A stretch of DNA of 25,167 nucleotides, taken from NCBI GenBank assembly GCA_964532875.1, contig CAZHIZ010000033.1, forward strand, positions 1 through 25,167, written 5' to 3'. This document shows positions 23,783-25,167 of this stretch, piece by piece (positions within the stretch are counted from its first letter, which is position 1; each line of letters begins with the position of its first letter). The notes beneath the pieces were generated by a model, which ran no database searches, had not been told where the DNA came from, and saw nothing but the letters and a program-made list of their open reading frames with translations. Origin of the DNA: Caldithrix sp964532875 (lineage in GTDB: Bacteria; Calditrichota; Calditrichia; Calditrichales; Calditrichaceae). Made by a program: the position numbers and the translations under genes.

Positions 23783-23808
23783 GAAAAGCCGTCAGGCGAC
23801 GGCTTTTC
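23783..23808 (-). terminator. Rho-independent terminator after the HIT gene
   Basis: GAAAAGCCGTC-AGGC-GACGGCTTTTC is a perfect 11-bp stem with a 4-base loop, starting 2 bp after the HIT stop codon. Its arm ends in CTTTTC on the minus strand and then enters the N gap, so any further T-run cannot be seen. Confidence 0.75.
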
Positions 23809-23810
23809 TA

Positions 23811-24164
23811 TTAACCCGGAGGCCACATGAGTCGCCTTCCGCTTAATAAATGCATGTGTACATGAAAAATGCTCTGCCCGCTGTCCCGTCCTTCGTTAAC
23901 CACCAGACGAAATCCCTTTTCATCAAGCCCTAATTTATGAGCCATTTGTTTGGCGGTTAAAAACATTTTGCACATCAAATAACTATCTTCTTCCGTAAAT
24001 TCCGAGACGTTTTTAACGTGCTTTTTGGGGACAATCAAAAGATGAATCGGCGCTTGCGGGTTAATATCCCAGAACACCGCAATATCCTCATCTTCATATT
24101 CCATTTTGCTGGGCAGCTTTTTGGCAATTACCTGACAAAATACACAATCTTCCTCTACTGACAA
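23811..24164 (-). CDS. HIT-family (HINT-like) nucleotide-binding protein
   Basis: This 117-residue protein contains CVFCQVIAKKLPS at the N-terminus, DINPQAPIHLLIVPKKHV, RLVVNEGRDSGQSIFHVHMHLL with the histidine triad (HVHMH), and ends near GRRLMWPPG. These are hallmarks of the HINT branch, which hydrolyses adenosine phosphoramidates and related adenylates. The frame is open to 24335, but that stretch overlaps rsmE. AAGGAGG lies 7 nt before the TTG at 24162-24164, which gives the standard family length, so TTG is chosen. It lies 16 bp after rsmE and ends at a strong hairpin. Confidence 0.9.
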   Translation of the reverse strand: MSVEEDCVFCQVIAKKLPSKMEYEDEDIAVFWDINPQAPIHLLIVPKKHVKNVSEFTEEDSYLMCKMFLTAKQMAHKLGLDEKGFRLVVNEGRDSGQSIFHVHMHLLSGRRLMWPPG

Positions 24165-24180
24165 CACCCACCTCCTTCGA

Positions 24181-24891
24181 TTAATGAATATATTGATTGA
24201 CAATAGCAAGCGAGGCAATGGCGGCGGTTTCCGTACGCAGCCTTTGCGGCCCAAGAGAAAATCCTTTAAATCCGAAATCCGTGAATTGCCGTAATTCGTC
24301 GAGCGTAAACCCGCCTTCAGGCCCCACAGCCACAATAAGCGAATTTCCCGGGAAACGGCTCTTTTCCCTTAACAATTCCGGCAGTTTGGGATAATGCGCA
24401 TCCACGGCGATAAAAGGCTCTGCGTCCCGATTTACATTGTGCAGAAAATCATCCAGTCTCGAGTAAACATCCACTCGAGGCAAAAAAAATTGCAAACTTT
24501 GTTTTAAGGCCTGCCGCATCACTTTTTGAAATCGGCGCAAATTCGGAGTAAAATAATTGGCATAGCGACTACGAAAAAACAAAAACCGCTCTACCCCCAA
24601 TTCGGTGCCTTTTTCCAGAATAAAATCCAGGCGGTTTTGTTTAATAAAGCCGCAAGCCAGCGTAACACTAACCGAGCGCCGCGGTTTTATTTCTTTGTCT
24701 TTAATTTCAACGAGTAAGCGCTTACCGATTTCTTTAATGATTCCCGTGTACAACGTACCCTGACCGTCCGTAACCCTAATCGTATCGTTCAGTTCTTTTC
24801 TTAACGTTGCAATAATATGTCTTCGCTCGAAATCGTCCAAAATCAGCACATCATCCGAAACATCTTCGGGACGCACATAAAATAATTCCAT
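24181..24891 (-). CDS. rsmE: RsmE, 16S rRNA (uracil-1498-N3)-methyltransferase
   Basis: This 236-residue protein of the SPOUT class methylates U1498 of 16S rRNA using S-adenosylmethionine. The N-terminal PUA-like barrel includes HIIATLRKELNDTIRVTDGQG. The catalytic knot shows LACGFIKQNRLDFILEKGTELGVERFLFF, then IVAVGPEGGFTLDEL and FSLGPQRLRTETAAIASLAIVNQ, the family signature. An upstream TTG at 24909 adds six residues (SYFNI). The ATG at 24889-24891 gives MELFYV and is preferred, although no clear ribosome binding site precedes either. The order rsmE-HIT is a plausible operon. Confidence 0.94.
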   Translation of the reverse strand: MELFYVRPEDVSDDVLILDDFERRHIIATLRKELNDTIRVTDGQGTLYTGIIKEIGKRLLVEIKDKEIKPRRSVSVTLACGFIKQNRLDFILEKGTELGVERFLFFRSRYANYFTPNLRRFQKVMRQALKQSLQFFLPRVDVYSRLDDFLHNVNRDAEPFIAVDAHYPKLPELLREKSRFPGNSLIVAVGPEGGFTLDELRQFTDFGFKGFSLGPQRLRTETAAIASLAIVNQYIH

Positions 24892-25119
24892 AATATTAAA
24901 ATATGACAAATTCTTTTTTTAAATGCAAAAAATTATGATTGTTGCACCTTGCCACAAGCGCGGAAAAATTGAAGAATGAGAAAGGTTTTGAACAGCTTCA
25001 AGAAGTTTGTTGCAGACAAAATTTTCATGGGCGGAGTTCTCCTTCCCTGTTGCATCAGGGAAGGAGCAAGGGAATGGGTAAAAAATGGCGAGTCGAAGAG
25101 CCGGCACTTACGGTAACCT
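24892..25119. other. Gene-less spacer, 228 bp
   Basis: No credible ORF; the short minus-strand frames lack a ribosome binding site. It holds a perfect 28-bp hairpin. Confidence 0.55.
25039..25066. repeat. Perfect 11-bp stem hairpin
   Basis: CTCCTTCCCTG (25039-25049), loop TTGCAT, CAGGGAAGGAG (25056-25066). No T-run follows on either strand, so it is not a standard terminator. It lies between the end of the truncated gene and rsmE. Confidence 0.85.
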
Positions 25120-25167
25120 TCACTCTTCACTCTTACCGATTTCCCTCAGCCGCCGTTCGATTTCCTC
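25120..25167 (-). CDS. C-terminal end of an upstream gene (truncated by window edge)
   Basis: From the window edge the minus strand reads EEIERRLREIGKSEE and stops at TGA (25120-25122). The charged amphipathic helix looks like a real C-terminus, but the family cannot be identified. The last codons fall inside a heptad tract. Confidence 0.4.
   Translation of the reverse strand, partial: EEIERRLREIGKSEE
25121..25134. repeat. Heptad repeat, 2 units
   Basis: CACTCTT twice, preceded by AACCTT and followed by ACCGATT. It matches the AACTCTT unit of the tracts at 11517 and 15449, and overlaps the stop codon of the truncated gene. Confidence 0.55.

Noticed and set aside
24165..24335. N-terminal extension of the HIT protein
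   Set aside because: It overlaps rsmE, and a strong ribosome binding site sits right before the TTG at 24164, which gives the standard family length.
24919..25130. Short minus-strand frames of 62-65 codons upstream of rsmE
   Set aside because: No ribosome binding site, no domain, and they run through the perfect hairpin and low-complexity spacer.

Overview
The window reads as chromosomal DNA from a Gram-negative, moderately AT-rich bacterium of the Fibrobacterota-Chlorobiota-Bacteroidota (FCB) neighbourhood. My best guess is Calditrichota or a close relative. The grounds are the Bat (aerotolerance) gene set, a gliding-type (Gld) ABC exporter set, several signal peptides and lipoboxes, and A/T-rich spacers. 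No rRNA or tRNA gene is present to confirm this. Two runs of N (11362-11461 and 23693-23782) show it is a draft scaffold.

Layout. From about 14.3 kb down to base 2, fourteen genes run leftward on the minus strand with small gaps or 4-bp overlaps. In order of transcription they are: a TPR lipoprotein, a BatD-like membrane protein, a MoxR AAA+ ATPase, a DUF58 protein, a TPR/SurA-like lipoprotein, a second BatD-like protein, an ABC ATPase, an ABC-2 permease, a GldG-like auxiliary protein, a DUF4340 protein, BatA, BatB, and two BatC-like TPR proteins. A further bat gene (batD or batE) probably lies beyond base 1. An orphan secreted protein of unknown function sits at 14754-15323 on the plus strand. 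From 15.6 to 22.1 kb lies a cytochrome bd locus on the minus strand: an Rrf2 regulator, cydA and cydB, a strong terminator, then cydD and cydC. A solenoid-repeat lipoprotein (22264-22893, plus) is divergent from the Rrf2 gene. The right end carries a HAD hydrolase, a HIT-family protein, the 16S rRNA methyltransferase RsmE and the last 15 codons of another gene, all on the minus strand.

How the genes may work together. MoxR plus DUF58/VWA proteins is a recognised chaperone-like module acting at the membrane; here a complete Gld-type exporter is inserted between its two halves. The cyd locus makes a high-affinity, NO- and sulfide-tolerant quinol oxidase together with its CydDC assembly exporter, and the adjacent three-cysteine Rrf2 protein is probably its redox or NO sensor.

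The most unusual feature is in the spacers. At least eight of them contain tracts with a strict 7-nt period. Unit sequence changes along a tract without losing phase, and several loci share the same unit series. They resemble the heptanucleotide STRR repeats known from filamentous cyanobacteria. Some carry start or stop codons of the flanking genes.
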